Source of the DNA: an uncultured Pelagibacteraceae bacterium
Lineage (GTDB): Bacteria; Pseudomonadota; Alphaproteobacteria; Pelagibacterales; Pelagibacteraceae
Direction: 5' to 3'
Length of the DNA: 64,000 nt
Assembly: GCA_902526595.1 (NCBI GenBank)
Contig: CABZLO010000001.1
Span: 1-64,000, forward strand
Below are positions 26,519 to 35,149 of the stretch, piece after piece (positions within the stretch are counted from its first letter, which is position 1; each line of letters begins with the position of its first letter). The translations under genes and the position numbers were made by a program. The notes under the pieces are model-generated. The model saw only the letters and a program-made list of their open reading frames with translations. It ran no database searches and was not told the origin of the DNA.

Positions 26519-27162
26519 TGATTAAAAAAATTAAATCATCATTATCAGAAAAAATATTATTTACCTTTCTAATTTTATTAGCAGTTTTTACTTTTAGTTC
26601 TTTTTATTTGATTAAAAATAAATGTTTTTTTGTAAAAGAACTTGATTTAAATGAACTTAAGATTAGTGATCCAAAAAATTTAGCTATTATGGATGTTGAG
26701 TGTGGAAAAGTTGCAATTGAACTTTATCCTCAAGTTTCACCTAAATCGGTTGAAAGATTTAAATATTTTGTTAATTCAGGTTTGTATAATAATTCAGCAT
26801 TTTATCGTGTTATAGAAAATACTTTGGTTCAAGCAGGTGATCTTGAGTTTGGTTATCATGATAATATAAATTATTTTAAAGTTGGAAGCGGTAAATCTAA
26901 GCTTGGTAAATTAAAATCAGAATTAAGTAATGATTACGAATTTAAAGCAGGAACTGTTGCTATGGCCAGGGGGGAATTTGATACTGAGGATAGTGAATTC
27001 TTTATTATCTTAAAAGATATTCCTTTATACCAAGGAGAATATACACCAGTTGGTAAAGTAATCTTTGGCTTGGACGCTTTAAAAAAGATTAAAGTTGGTA
27101 ATAAAACAGATTATGTATTACGACCTGATTATATTAAAGAATTTCAATTATTAGAAAACTAA
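26518..27162 (+). CDS. Membrane-anchored cyclophilin-type peptidyl-prolyl isomerase
   Basis: A 214-aa protein with one N-terminal membrane helix (about 13-32) and a cyclophilin domain: GKVAIELYPQVSPKSVERF, YNNSAFYRVIENTLVQAGD, AGTVAMARGEFDTEDSEFFI and YTPVGKVIFG. The anchored domain should act in the periplasm as a protein-folding catalyst. The canonical FHRVI arginine is kept (FYRVI). The last four bases overlap the end of the convergent fatty-acid oxidation gene. Confidence 0.87.
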   Translation: MIKKIKSSLSEKILFTFLILLAVFTFSSFYLIKNKCFFVKELDLNELKISDPKNLAIMDVECGKVAIELYPQVSPKSVERFKYFVNSGLYNNSAFYRVIENTLVQAGDLEFGYHDNINYFKVGSGKSKLGKLKSELSNDYEFKAGTVAMARGEFDTEDSEFFIILKDIPLYQGEYTPVGKVIFGLDALKKIKVGNKTDYVLRPDYIKEFQLLEN

Positions 27163-29381
27163 TTAACTAAAGGCTTTCCAGTCGCAAGAGTATGCTTTAT
27201 TCTTTCCTGAGTTTTAGGGGTTTCAATAAGCTTCATAAAAGCATCTAGCTCTAATTTAAACAAATCTTCTTCTGAAAGTTGTTTCTCTAATGATGTATCA
27301 CCACCACTTAATACATACGCTAACTCTTTAGCAACAACCATGCCGTGATCTAGTATAACTTTATTATTGTAAAGTTTATCTAAAACTTTGTGCATTTTGC
27401 CTCTAACGCTCTCACCTGGCAAATTGAATACTAATTCAGATGGTGATTTAAAATCACGGTTTTCATCTAAAATTTGTTTTGATGCTTCAAGTAAACTATT
27501 TCTATTCATTATTTTTTTGTCTTCTGGCTTAAGGTATTTCAAAGGTTCTGCCTCCACCGTTGAAGTTGCTGTCTTACCATAACCAATAATGTCAAAAACT
27601 TTTAATGGAGCAAAATGAGGATCATTTTTACTTTCTTCAGTATTCTGCCATCTCGCTAGCATTTCTTTGCAACCACCACCAGCTGGTATCAATCCTACTA
27701 TTGTCTCAACTAGACCAATTACAATATTCGTATGCGATGCAACAAAATTACTTTGCACAAGAACTTCAAAGCCTCCTCCCAAAGTTAAACCAGAAGGTGC
27801 AGATATTACAGGATATTTTGAATACTTAAGTTCTTTACAAGTTTCTTGAAAATATTTAATGAATTTTTCAATAGATTTAAAATCTCTTTTATTTGCAAAA
27901 TCCATCGTATAGGTTAGATTTACTCCTGCAGAGAATTGCATACTTTCATTAATAATAATTAAAGGTTTATCAGTTGCTTTTTTTAGAGCATCCATTGAAT
28001 CATAATCTAGTGCGTTTGCCTTAGTAGTAAACTCAACAATGTTATAATCTGGAAATTTATAAATATTAGCAGAGCTATTTCCATCAATACTTTGAGCCTT
28101 CCTCTTAACCTTTCCTAATGTTTCAATTTTAGTATATTTTTGCCTTTCTCCATAAAAATTTTCATTTTTCGATTTTGCAAGATTTTCTAAAAATTTATTT
28201 CCCTCGTAATTGTCTATTTTATGAAAAAAATTTTCTACTCCAATTTCCTCTAGCATCTCGAATGGTCCTTTAGACCAGTTAAAACCAAGTCTCATCGCTT
28301 CATCAATATCATTAAACTCATCTGTAATCTCAGGAACTAATGAAGATGAGTACTTAATTATTTTTGAAATCACTGACCAAGCATATTTTCCATACTTGTC
28401 ATCTCGATTAATTAATTTTTTAAGATCAACTTTATCAGACTTAATATCAATTTTTTTAATTGGCGAGTAATCACCTGTTTCTAGATTTAGTGCTTCTAAA
28501 ATTTTTTCACCTCCTACTTTATTTATTCTAAAAAAACCTCCTTTCCCTTTTCGACCGGTATAACCAGTTTCAATTAATTTTTTAATTAAAGGAATTTCTT
28601 GTGCAACCTCATAGAATTTATCAGTTTTAGGTAATTCTTTAATAAAACTTTTTAATACATCAGCCATTAAATCAATACCGATTAGATCATATAAACCAAA
28701 TACTCCTGTTTTAGGAATTCCCATTGGTCTTCCAAAAATTGCGTCAGCTTCTTCAACAGTTAATTTCATTTTGAAGGCCTCAGTCATTGCTATTTGCATA
28801 GCATATACACCAACCCTATTTCCTAAAAAACCTGGAGTATCATTACAGACTATGGCCCCTTTACCAAGCTCAATCTCACAAAATTTTTTAAGTGAATTTA
28901 TTTTTTCTAAATCATTATTTTCATTTTTAACAATTTCTAATAATCCCATATATCGAACTGGATTAAAGAAGTGTGTAATACAGAAGTCTTTTTTTTGTTC
29001 GTTAGTTAAATTCTGTGAAAGTACTTTTATTGGAATTGAGGATGTGTTTGAGGAGACTATAGCACCATCTTTTCTAAACTTAAATATTTTATCATATATC
29101 TGATGCTTAATATCTATACGTTCAACAACTGCTTCAACTATCCAATCAGCTTCTTTAACGATATCAAAATCATCAGTGATATTTCCTACTTTAATGTTAT
29201 TAATTTGAGATTTGTCTATCAGTAATGGTGGTCTTGATTTAAAAATTTTATCTCTAGCATTTGTACTTATTTCAGTAGTCAAATCTAGTAAAGTTACAGG
29301 AACATTTGCATTACATAAATGAGCAGCAATCCCACTACCCATAGTGCCTGATCCAATAATAACTACTTTTTTGATTTCCAC
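27159..29381 (-). CDS. 3-hydroxyacyl-CoA dehydrogenase / enoyl-CoA hydratase fusion
   Basis: A 740-aa bifunctional enzyme. The N-terminal NAD-binding domain starts VVIIGSGTMGSGIAAH and includes ITHFFNPVRYMGLLEIV with the catalytic-type His. A 3HAD C-terminal helical domain follows (GIPKTGVFGLYDLIG). The last ~300 residues form a crotonase domain (APSGLTLGGGFEVLVQ, IGLVETIVGLIPAGGG). This order is the reverse of FadB/FadJ, in which the hydratase comes first. It carries out the two middle steps of beta-oxidation or of a related CoA-ester pathway. No thiolase gene is adjacent. Confidence 0.87.
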   Translation of the reverse strand: MEIKKVVIIGSGTMGSGIAAHLCNANVPVTLLDLTTEISTNARDKIFKSRPPLLIDKSQINNIKVGNITDDFDIVKEADWIVEAVVERIDIKHQIYDKIFKFRKDGAIVSSNTSSIPIKVLSQNLTNEQKKDFCITHFFNPVRYMGLLEIVKNENNDLEKINSLKKFCEIELGKGAIVCNDTPGFLGNRVGVYAMQIAMTEAFKMKLTVEEADAIFGRPMGIPKTGVFGLYDLIGIDLMADVLKSFIKELPKTDKFYEVAQEIPLIKKLIETGYTGRKGKGGFFRINKVGGEKILEALNLETGDYSPIKKIDIKSDKVDLKKLINRDDKYGKYAWSVISKIIKYSSSLVPEITDEFNDIDEAMRLGFNWSKGPFEMLEEIGVENFFHKIDNYEGNKFLENLAKSKNENFYGERQKYTKIETLGKVKRKAQSIDGNSSANIYKFPDYNIVEFTTKANALDYDSMDALKKATDKPLIIINESMQFSAGVNLTYTMDFANKRDFKSIEKFIKYFQETCKELKYSKYPVISAPSGLTLGGGFEVLVQSNFVASHTNIVIGLVETIVGLIPAGGGCKEMLARWQNTEESKNDPHFAPLKVFDIIGYGKTATSTVEAEPLKYLKPEDKKIMNRNSLLEASKQILDENRDFKSPSELVFNLPGESVRGKMHKVLDKLYNNKVILDHGMVVAKELAYVLSGGDTSLEKQLSEEDLFKLELDAFMKLIETPKTQERIKHTLATGKPLVN

Positions 29382-29417
29382 ACTAAGTTCTATATATGAA
29401 AAGTTTATTTAGGTAAA

Positions 29418-30272
29418 TTATCTATTTATTCCTCTTAATCTCTCAGATCTTCTTCTTAATAATTCTGCTGTGACTAAAATTAAAGTAGATAAAATAATTA
29501 AACATGTTGCAACTGCGAGAATAGTTGGACTTAGCTGCTCTCTTAATCCTGTCCACATTTGAACTGGAATAGTTGTATTCTCCAATCCTGCCAAAAACAA
29601 TACAACAACAACTTCATCAAATGACGTAACAAAGGCAAACAAACCACCTGAAATTACACCTGGAAGTATTAGAGGTAATGTAATTTTCATAAATGTATTA
29701 AATGGGTTGCTCCCTAAACTTGAAGCTGCTCGAGTTACACTATGATCAAAACCTGAAAGCGTTGCAGTAACGGTTATTACAACAAATGGAGTTCCTAATA
29801 TAATATGTGCCATAACTATTCCTGTGTGTGTTGCAGCTAAACCAACTTTTGCCATAAAAAAGAAAATAGCCACACCAGATATAATTAATGGAACAATCAT
29901 TGGTGAGATTAAAACTGCCATAATCAAACCTTTATATGGCATATGTCTACTGCTTAGCCCTAAAGCAGCAAGTGTACCTAAAATAATTGATCCAATGGTT
30001 GCAAATATTGCAATTATAAAACTATTCTTAGCAGCTAGCCCCCATGGATTTTTTGTACCATAAACCATTTCGTGGTACCATCTAAATGAGAAAGCTTCAG
30101 GATCAAGTCTTTTCATTCCTTCAGAAAAAACCAAAAACTCTTCTGCATTAAATGATAAAGGAAAAATTACAAATAAAGGTGCAATTAAAAAGAAAAACAC
30201 AAAGGTGCAAATAGCAATATAAAAATAATGCCAAATTCTATATCGTGTTTCAGTATAACTTGGTAATGCCAT
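29418..30272 (-). CDS. potC: ABC transporter permease, spermidine/putrescine type (PotC-like)
   Basis: A 284-aa inner-membrane permease with six predicted spans. The coupling (EAA) loop reads AASSLGSNPFNTFMKITLPLILPGV. It is the second permease of the importer whose other parts are at 30275, 31605 and 32846, and begins two bases after the end of the larger permease. Family level points to polyamines or related cations; the true ligand is untested. Confidence 0.85.
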   Translation of the reverse strand: MALPSYTETRYRIWHYFYIAICTFVFFFLIAPLFVIFPLSFNAEEFLVFSEGMKRLDPEAFSFRWYHEMVYGTKNPWGLAAKNSFIIAIFATIGSIILGTLAALGLSSRHMPYKGLIMAVLISPMIVPLIISGVAIFFFMAKVGLAATHTGIVMAHIILGTPFVVITVTATLSGFDHSVTRAASSLGSNPFNTFMKITLPLILPGVISGGLFAFVTSFDEVVVVLFLAGLENTTIPVQMWTGLREQLSPTILAVATCLIILSTLILVTAELLRRRSERLRGINR

Positions 30273-30274
30273 AA

Positions 30275-31537
30275 TTAACCTAACTTAATATTATCAACTC
30301 CTACTAATTTGTTATAAATCCAATAAATTACTAAAACTCCTGATAACAACATTAAACCCATTGCAGATGCAAAACTCCAATCCAATGTGGTTTTCATATG
30401 ATACGCAATTTGATTACTAATTAAAGTGCCTGAAGCTCCTCCGACTAATGCTGGAGTGATATAATAACCAATTGCTAAAATAAATACTAATAAACATCCC
30501 GCACCAATACCTGGGATTGTTAATGGAAAGTATACTTTCCAAAATGCGACAAATGGAGTTCCACCTAAGGATTTACCTGCTCTCATTAAACTTGGGGATA
30601 TTGTTTTCATAACACTGTAAAGTGGAAGAACCATAAATGGCAATAATATTTGTGTCATTGCAACATAGGTTCCAACTTTATTGTACATCATTTCTGGTCT
30701 GTTATCGTCTGCAACAATACCAATCATTACAAAGAAATCATTTACCACTCCTTGTTGTTGTAGCAAAATCATCCAACTAGCAGTTCTAACCAATAAAGAC
30801 GTCCAGAAAGGTAATAGAACACATATCATTAAGAGATTACTGTACTTCATGGGTAATGTTGCAAGTAGGTGAGCTATTGGATAACCCATCAAAAAACAAA
30901 AAATAGTTACAAACAATGCTATTTCTAAGGTCCTTAGCCAAAGTATTCTATGTATTCGTCTATCTTCATCTACTTGTGCAATACTACCGTCCGCTGCAAA
31001 ATACATATCCATACCTTTTAAATATTTTGCCATAGTGTATGGAGGAGCCGTTCGTTTAATCGCTTGCCAATATTCAACATCTCTCCATCTTTTATGAACC
31101 TTCATTATTTGTTCTTTGATGCTTTGATTCTCATCAATTTTATTTCTTTTAATTTGTCTCATTAATTTTTTAGTAATGGAATTAAAACCATTTTTTTCTT
31201 TATTTAATCTTTGACCAAGTTTTCCTTGTGTTTGGTTTTCAATCAAAACTTTATAGTCTGAATAAAAACCAGCAAAAACTTCTTCTGAAGGTAATTCTTT
31301 GCCGTCCCATTTTTCCATTGCTTGAAAAGTTTTAGGAAGCATATTAGTAATCATTTTATCGTCTACACTTCTTGTAAACATCTCTCCAATCGGAAATACA
31401 TATGTAATGAATAAGAATAACAGTAATGGAGCAACTAGAAGAAAGGCTCTAATTTTATTCTTCTTTTCCGCTTTTTTTAGACTGACCTCTAGTGGAATTC
31501 CGTCGGTTGTTAAAATTTGTTTTGTTTCTGAGCTCAT
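30275..31537 (-). CDS. potB: ABC transporter permease, spermidine/putrescine type (PotB-like), with long insertion
   Basis: A 420-aa permease. The first span (about 28-50, FLLVAPLLLFLFITYVFPIG) is followed by about 145 mostly polar residues before the second span (EIALFVTIFCFLMGYPIAH), so the protein is over 100 residues longer than usual PotB. The EAA loop AGKSLGGTPFVAFWKVYFPLTIPGI is intact. The ATG lies directly against the T-run of a terminator hairpin, leaving no normal ribosome site. The inserted region faces the periplasm by topology. Confidence 0.85.
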   Translation of the reverse strand: MSSETKQILTTDGIPLEVSLKKAEKKNKIRAFLLVAPLLLFLFITYVFPIGEMFTRSVDDKMITNMLPKTFQAMEKWDGKELPSEEVFAGFYSDYKVLIENQTQGKLGQRLNKEKNGFNSITKKLMRQIKRNKIDENQSIKEQIMKVHKRWRDVEYWQAIKRTAPPYTMAKYLKGMDMYFAADGSIAQVDEDRRIHRILWLRTLEIALFVTIFCFLMGYPIAHLLATLPMKYSNLLMICVLLPFWTSLLVRTASWMILLQQQGVVNDFFVMIGIVADDNRPEMMYNKVGTYVAMTQILLPFMVLPLYSVMKTISPSLMRAGKSLGGTPFVAFWKVYFPLTIPGIGAGCLLVFILAIGYYITPALVGGASGTLISNQIAYHMKTTLDWSFASAMGLMLLSGVLVIYWIYNKLVGVDNIKLG

Positions 31538-31567
31538 AAAAAAAGGGCGGTTAGTTAATAACCGCCC
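31538..31567 (-). terminator. Terminator hairpin between the binding protein and permease genes
   Basis: A perfect 9-bp stem GGGCGGTTA/TAACCGCCC with a 5-base loop, followed on the minus strand by seven T residues that touch the ATG of the PotB-like gene. It should stop most transcripts after the binding-protein gene and let a fraction read into the permeases. Confidence 0.88.
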
Positions 31568-31604
31568 TAAATATATTATATTAATTCAGTGTTTAAAACT
31601 GAAA

Positions 31605-32723
31605 TTATAGGCCTGCTTTCATAGCTTCCCATTTTTCACCAATCTCTGTTCCGTTGTCAGCCCAGTAGAAAGGATCAACTAAGAAATATTTCTTAGTATT
31701 TTGAGGAGATGTAGGCATTTGTGGCATCATTTCAGTTTTACCATCTTTGTACCAAGGCTCATTAGCTTTGATAATATCTAAAGATGATAATCTGTACGGA
31801 GCATATGCAATATACTTCGCACTACCAGCTAACATCTCAGTGTTAGTCATCATAGCTAAAGCTTTTTTAGCATTTGCTTCATCTGGTCCACCCTTAACTA
31901 ATGCAAAATACTCATAGTCAAGACCTTGACCATGCCATACTTGCTTAATTGGAGCGCCTTCACCAACTTCAGCGTTAAAGAATCTTCCGTTCCAACCAGT
32001 TGCCATAACAACTTCACCAGCAACTAATAGTTCTGGTGGTTGAGCACCTGCAGACCAGAATACACATCCACCATTTGGATCTGTACAAAGTTCTTTAATT
32101 TTATTCATTGCTCTATCAACACCGCCTTCTTCTTCAAGCTTTCTGTAAAGTAATTCTCCACCTTTACCCATATTTACGCCATCAGCAGCTAAAGCAATTT
32201 CTAGATTTGTGAGAGCACTTTTGTAGATTGCTCTTTTACCTGGAAATTTTTTAGTGTTAAAAAAGTCTTTGATAGTTTTTGGTTCTTTACCATCAAAAGC
32301 TCTTGTATCAAAAGCATAGTTCCAAGAGTACAGAATGTTTCCTACTGCACATTCACTTGGCATTGGAGCGAAGAAGTCTTCGCTTGCAGGTGTTCCATCT
32401 GGAGCTGCTGGGAAGTCTTTGTCAAAATCAAATTTAACAAACAAACCTTCATCACAACCATTAATAGTATCAAATGCAAATACATCGATAATATCCCAAG
32501 TTATAGCACCCGCCTCTTTTTGTGCTTTAATCTCTGATAATCCTCCAGAATAGTCAACCCAGTTGATATCAACTCCTAGAGCTGCTGCTGTTGGATCACC
32601 ATACCCTTGTTTTTGAGAGTCTGTATAAGCTCCACCCCAAGATGCTACGGTAACAGCAAAGGCTGAAGAAGTTACAGATACAACAAAAGAAAGAGCAAGT
32701 ATCAATTTACTTAATTTTCTCAT
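31605..32723 (-). CDS. potD: Periplasmic substrate-binding protein, spermidine/putrescine type (PotD-like)
   Basis: A 372-aa binding protein from the ATG at 32723, chosen because CGGAGG lies five bases upstream and a clean signal peptide follows (MRKLSKLILALSFVVSVTSSAFA). A longer frame to 32798 would run across the promoter and is rejected. Mature motifs VTVASWGGAYTD and ITWDIIDVFAFD match the family-1 extracellular solute-binding proteins used for polyamines. It is the first gene of the importer's permease transcript and is set apart by its own promoter and terminator, which should give it excess expression. Confidence 0.85.
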   Translation of the reverse strand: MRKLSKLILALSFVVSVTSSAFAVTVASWGGAYTDSQKQGYGDPTAAALGVDINWVDYSGGLSEIKAQKEAGAITWDIIDVFAFDTINGCDEGLFVKFDFDKDFPAAPDGTPASEDFFAPMPSECAVGNILYSWNYAFDTRAFDGKEPKTIKDFFNTKKFPGKRAIYKSALTNLEIALAADGVNMGKGGELLYRKLEEEGGVDRAMNKIKELCTDPNGGCVFWSAGAQPPELLVAGEVVMATGWNGRFFNAEVGEGAPIKQVWHGQGLDYEYFALVKGGPDEANAKKALAMMTNTEMLAGSAKYIAYAPYRLSSLDIIKANEPWYKDGKTEMMPQMPTSPQNTKKYFLVDPFYWADNGTEIGEKWEAMKAGL

Positions 32724-32734
32724 TATTCCTCCGT

Positions 32735-32746
32735 TTAAACGTTTAA
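32735..32746. promoter_or_regulatory. Perfect palindrome upstream of potD, candidate operator
   Basis: TTAAACGTTTAA is its own reverse complement and sits two bases upstream of the GGAGG ribosome site (32728-32732) in the potD leader. The AAACGTTT core resembles LacI/PurR-type operators, which is only an analogy. No such regulator is encoded nearby. Confidence 0.4.
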
Positions 32747-32769
32747 TATAAATTAATTTATATAAGCAA

Positions 32770-32798
32770 ATTACACCAAAATGACTATTAAGAGTCAA
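32770..32798 (-). promoter_or_regulatory. Sigma70-type promoter of potD
   Basis: On the minus strand TTGACT (32793-32798) and TGTAAT (32770-32775) are separated by exactly 17 bases, giving a leader of about 40 bases before the ATG. It is one of the closest matches to the consensus seen in the window. Confidence 0.6.
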
Positions 32799-32845
32799 CA
32801 GCTTATAATGTTCTTATTCTTGCTTATACTTTGAGAATTAATTGT

Positions 32846-33931
32846 TTATTTTGGGTCTAAAGCTCTAGCGTCATAACTATTCCAGCCAATTTTTATTTCT
32901 TGGCTAACCTTAAGCTCTAAATTAGATGTGGAGTTTGGTACTTTTAAAATAAATTCTGGGTTACCTAATAAATTTACTCTTACCCTCGTATGATCTCCAT
33001 GATAAATTACCTCTTCTATTTTACCACTAAACATATTATCCATTTTTTCACTTGGTTCGATTAAAGCTCTCTCTGGCCTTAGAGATACAGTTGTTTTCTC
33101 TCCTTTGGATTTTACAGAAATAGCATTAGATAATATTTCAGCATTTGATAATTTTACTTTACATTTATCACCTGAAATATCTGATACTTCACCATTAAAT
33201 GTATTATTTTCACCTATAAATTCTGCTACAAACGAATTTACTGGTTTTTCATATAGCTCTGCTGGATTAGATAGTTGTTGAACTTTTCCATCATTAAACA
33301 CAGCAATTCTATTAGACATTGTTAATGCCTCACTCTGATCGTGTGTAACATAAACTACGGTTACCCCAATACTTTCATGAATATGTTTAATTTCATATTG
33401 CATACTCTCTCTTAAATTTTTATCCAAAGCACCTAAAGGTTCGTCCATCAAAACTACCGCTGGATCAAAAACTAAAGCTCTAGCTACAGCTACCCTTTGT
33501 TGTTGTCCTCCTGATAATTGTCCTGGCATTCTTGTTTCAAATCCATTAAGTGAGACCATAGATAAAGCTTTATCAACTTTTTTATCAATTTCATCTTTTT
33601 CAATTTTTCTTACTCTTAAAGGGAAAGCTAGATTTTCATAAACAGTCATATGTGGAAATAGTGCATAATTTTGGAAGACCATTCCAATCCCTCTTTTGTG
33701 AGGTGGTATGTTAGAAATTATATTTCCATCTAATAAGATCTCTCCATTTGTAGGGGTTTCAAAACCAGCGAGCATCATCAGACAAGTTGTTTTACCAGAT
33801 CCAGATGGACCAAGCATGGTAATGAATTCACCTTCAGCAATATCTAATTGAAGATCTTTAACAACTAAAACTTTACCATCATAGCTTTTATCAACTTTAT
33901 CAAATTTAACGAATTCTGGATTTTTAGACAT
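32846..33931 (-). CDS. potA: ABC transporter ATP-binding protein, spermidine/putrescine type (PotA-like)
   Basis: A 361-aa importer ATPase. Walker A GPSGSGKT (41-48), Q-loop FQNYALFPH, signature LSGGQQQR (139-146), Walker B VVLMDEP (D163, E164) and the H-loop VTHDQSEA are intact. The C-terminal ~120 residues are a TOBE regulatory domain (VSLRPERALIEPS). It powers the importer encoded just downstream on the same strand. The gene lies upstream of potD and separate from it by 122 bases that contain the potD promoter. Confidence 0.9.
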   Translation of the reverse strand: MSKNPEFVKFDKVDKSYDGKVLVVKDLQLDIAEGEFITMLGPSGSGKTTCLMMLAGFETPTNGEILLDGNIISNIPPHKRGIGMVFQNYALFPHMTVYENLAFPLRVRKIEKDEIDKKVDKALSMVSLNGFETRMPGQLSGGQQQRVAVARALVFDPAVVLMDEPLGALDKNLRESMQYEIKHIHESIGVTVVYVTHDQSEALTMSNRIAVFNDGKVQQLSNPAELYEKPVNSFVAEFIGENNTFNGEVSDISGDKCKVKLSNAEILSNAISVKSKGEKTTVSLRPERALIEPSEKMDNMFSGKIEEVIYHGDHTRVRVNLLGNPEFILKVPNSTSNLELKVSQEIKIGWNSYDARALDPK

Positions 33932-33976
33932 AAAGGTAAATATAAAACATTTGTGGTAATAGAATTCAATAGCTAA

Positions 33977-35149
33977 TTAACTCTTAATATGAAGTTCTTT
34001 TGGGAAATTACAGAATAATTCAGAACCATCCTCAGTTACTCTAATTGCTTCAGAGGCTTCTACGCCCCAGTCACCAAATTGCATCACTGCTATCATATGA
34101 AAACAGACATTAGGCTCTAGAACGGTCATATCACCTTTGTATATATTTAGAGTATGTTCGCCCCAATCTGGAGGATAGCCAATTCCAATTGAATATCCTG
34201 TTCTAGATTTTTTTTCTATTCCATATTTATCTAAAATTTTCCAAAATGCCTGGGCAACATCATCAGCAGTATTTCCAGGTTTGATAGCACTAATGCCAGA
34301 GTTCAAAGCCTCAATAGTTTTATTCATAGTATCTATTTTTGTTTGGTCAGGTTTTCCTAATAAAACTGTTCGAGCCATTGGAGCATGATATCTTTTATAA
34401 GTTCCTGATAACTCAATTATTGTAGCTTCCCCTTCAACAAATTTATCTTGGGATGCGGTCAAGTGAGATGCTGAAGTTCCTTTTCCTGTTGGTACTAAAG
34501 TTGCAATACTTGCATATTCTCCCCCAAATTCCTCAGTTCCATAAAATAATGATTTTTGAATTTCTCCAACTGCATCACACTGCCTTACACCAGGATTAAT
34601 TACTTCCATTGCAGTTTTCATTCCTTTTTCAGAAATTTTTGCAGCAGATTTCATATAAGTTATTTCAGCGTCTGATTTTACCAGTCTTGCCCAATTGACC
34701 AAACGATCACTGTCTTTTATTTTTGCGTTAGGAAGACCTAATTTAATTTTTTCATAACAAAATGCTGTGAAATAATGTGCATCCATCTCTACACCAATTG
34801 ATAGTTTGTCCCACTTTCTCTCTTTAATAATGTTAACTAAGTAATCATAAGGATGTTTTGGCCAGGTATGAATATAAGACTCATCGTAAGCTATTATGTT
34901 CTCATTTTTTAGATAAGTTTTTAAGTAAGCTCCGCCTGCATCTTGAGCTCTTACAAAGCACAGTGGTTCTTCTGCATTAACATGTACAATAGCGCACTGT
35001 GCATAATAAAAAGACCATGCATCATAACCTGTTAAATAATTTAGGTTATTAGTGTCATGGGAGATTAAAAGTTCAATGCCTTTGTCTTGCATCATAGATT
35101 GAACTTTCTTTAGTCTCTGTTTGTATTCTTCTTTTGTAAAATACATCAA
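33977..35149 (-). CDS. M24 family (Xaa-Pro peptidase/creatinase-like) hydrolase, ectoine hydrolase-like
   Basis: A 390-aa pita-bread protein. The creatinase N-domain has LNYLTGYDAWSFYYAQ. The C-domain has ELSGTYKRYHAPMARTV, GYSIGIGYPPDWGEH, EPNVCFHMI and WGVEASEAIRV. The Asp ligands of true M24 metallopeptidases are absent, as in creatinase and ectoine hydrolase (DoeA/EutD), which these motifs resemble most. It would cleave a C-N bond in a small cyclic or acylated amine. Its stop/start overlap with the EutA-like gene (ATGA type) and the nearby importer point to catabolism of an imported nitrogen compound. Ectoine itself is not proven. Confidence 0.78.
   Translation of the reverse strand: MMYFTKEEYKQRLKKVQSMMQDKGIELLISHDTNNLNYLTGYDAWSFYYAQCAIVHVNAEEPLCFVRAQDAGGAYLKTYLKNENIIAYDESYIHTWPKHPYDYLVNIIKERKWDKLSIGVEMDAHYFTAFCYEKIKLGLPNAKIKDSDRLVNWARLVKSDAEITYMKSAAKISEKGMKTAMEVINPGVRQCDAVGEIQKSLFYGTEEFGGEYASIATLVPTGKGTSASHLTASQDKFVEGEATIIELSGTYKRYHAPMARTVLLGKPDQTKIDTMNKTIEALNSGISAIKPGNTADDVAQAFWKILDKYGIEKKSRTGYSIGIGYPPDWGEHTLNIYKGDMTVLEPNVCFHMIAVMQFGDWGVEASEAIRVTEDGSELFCNFPKELHIKS

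Noticed and set aside
27605-27849. Two overlapping plus-strand frames inside the beta-oxidation gene
   Set aside because: They lie opposite a conserved crotonase domain, with no ribosome site and no recognisable protein.
32724-32798. Longer N-terminus for the PotD-like protein
   Set aside because: It would cover the promoter and palindrome; the ATG at 32723 has a strong ribosome site and starts a clean signal peptide.
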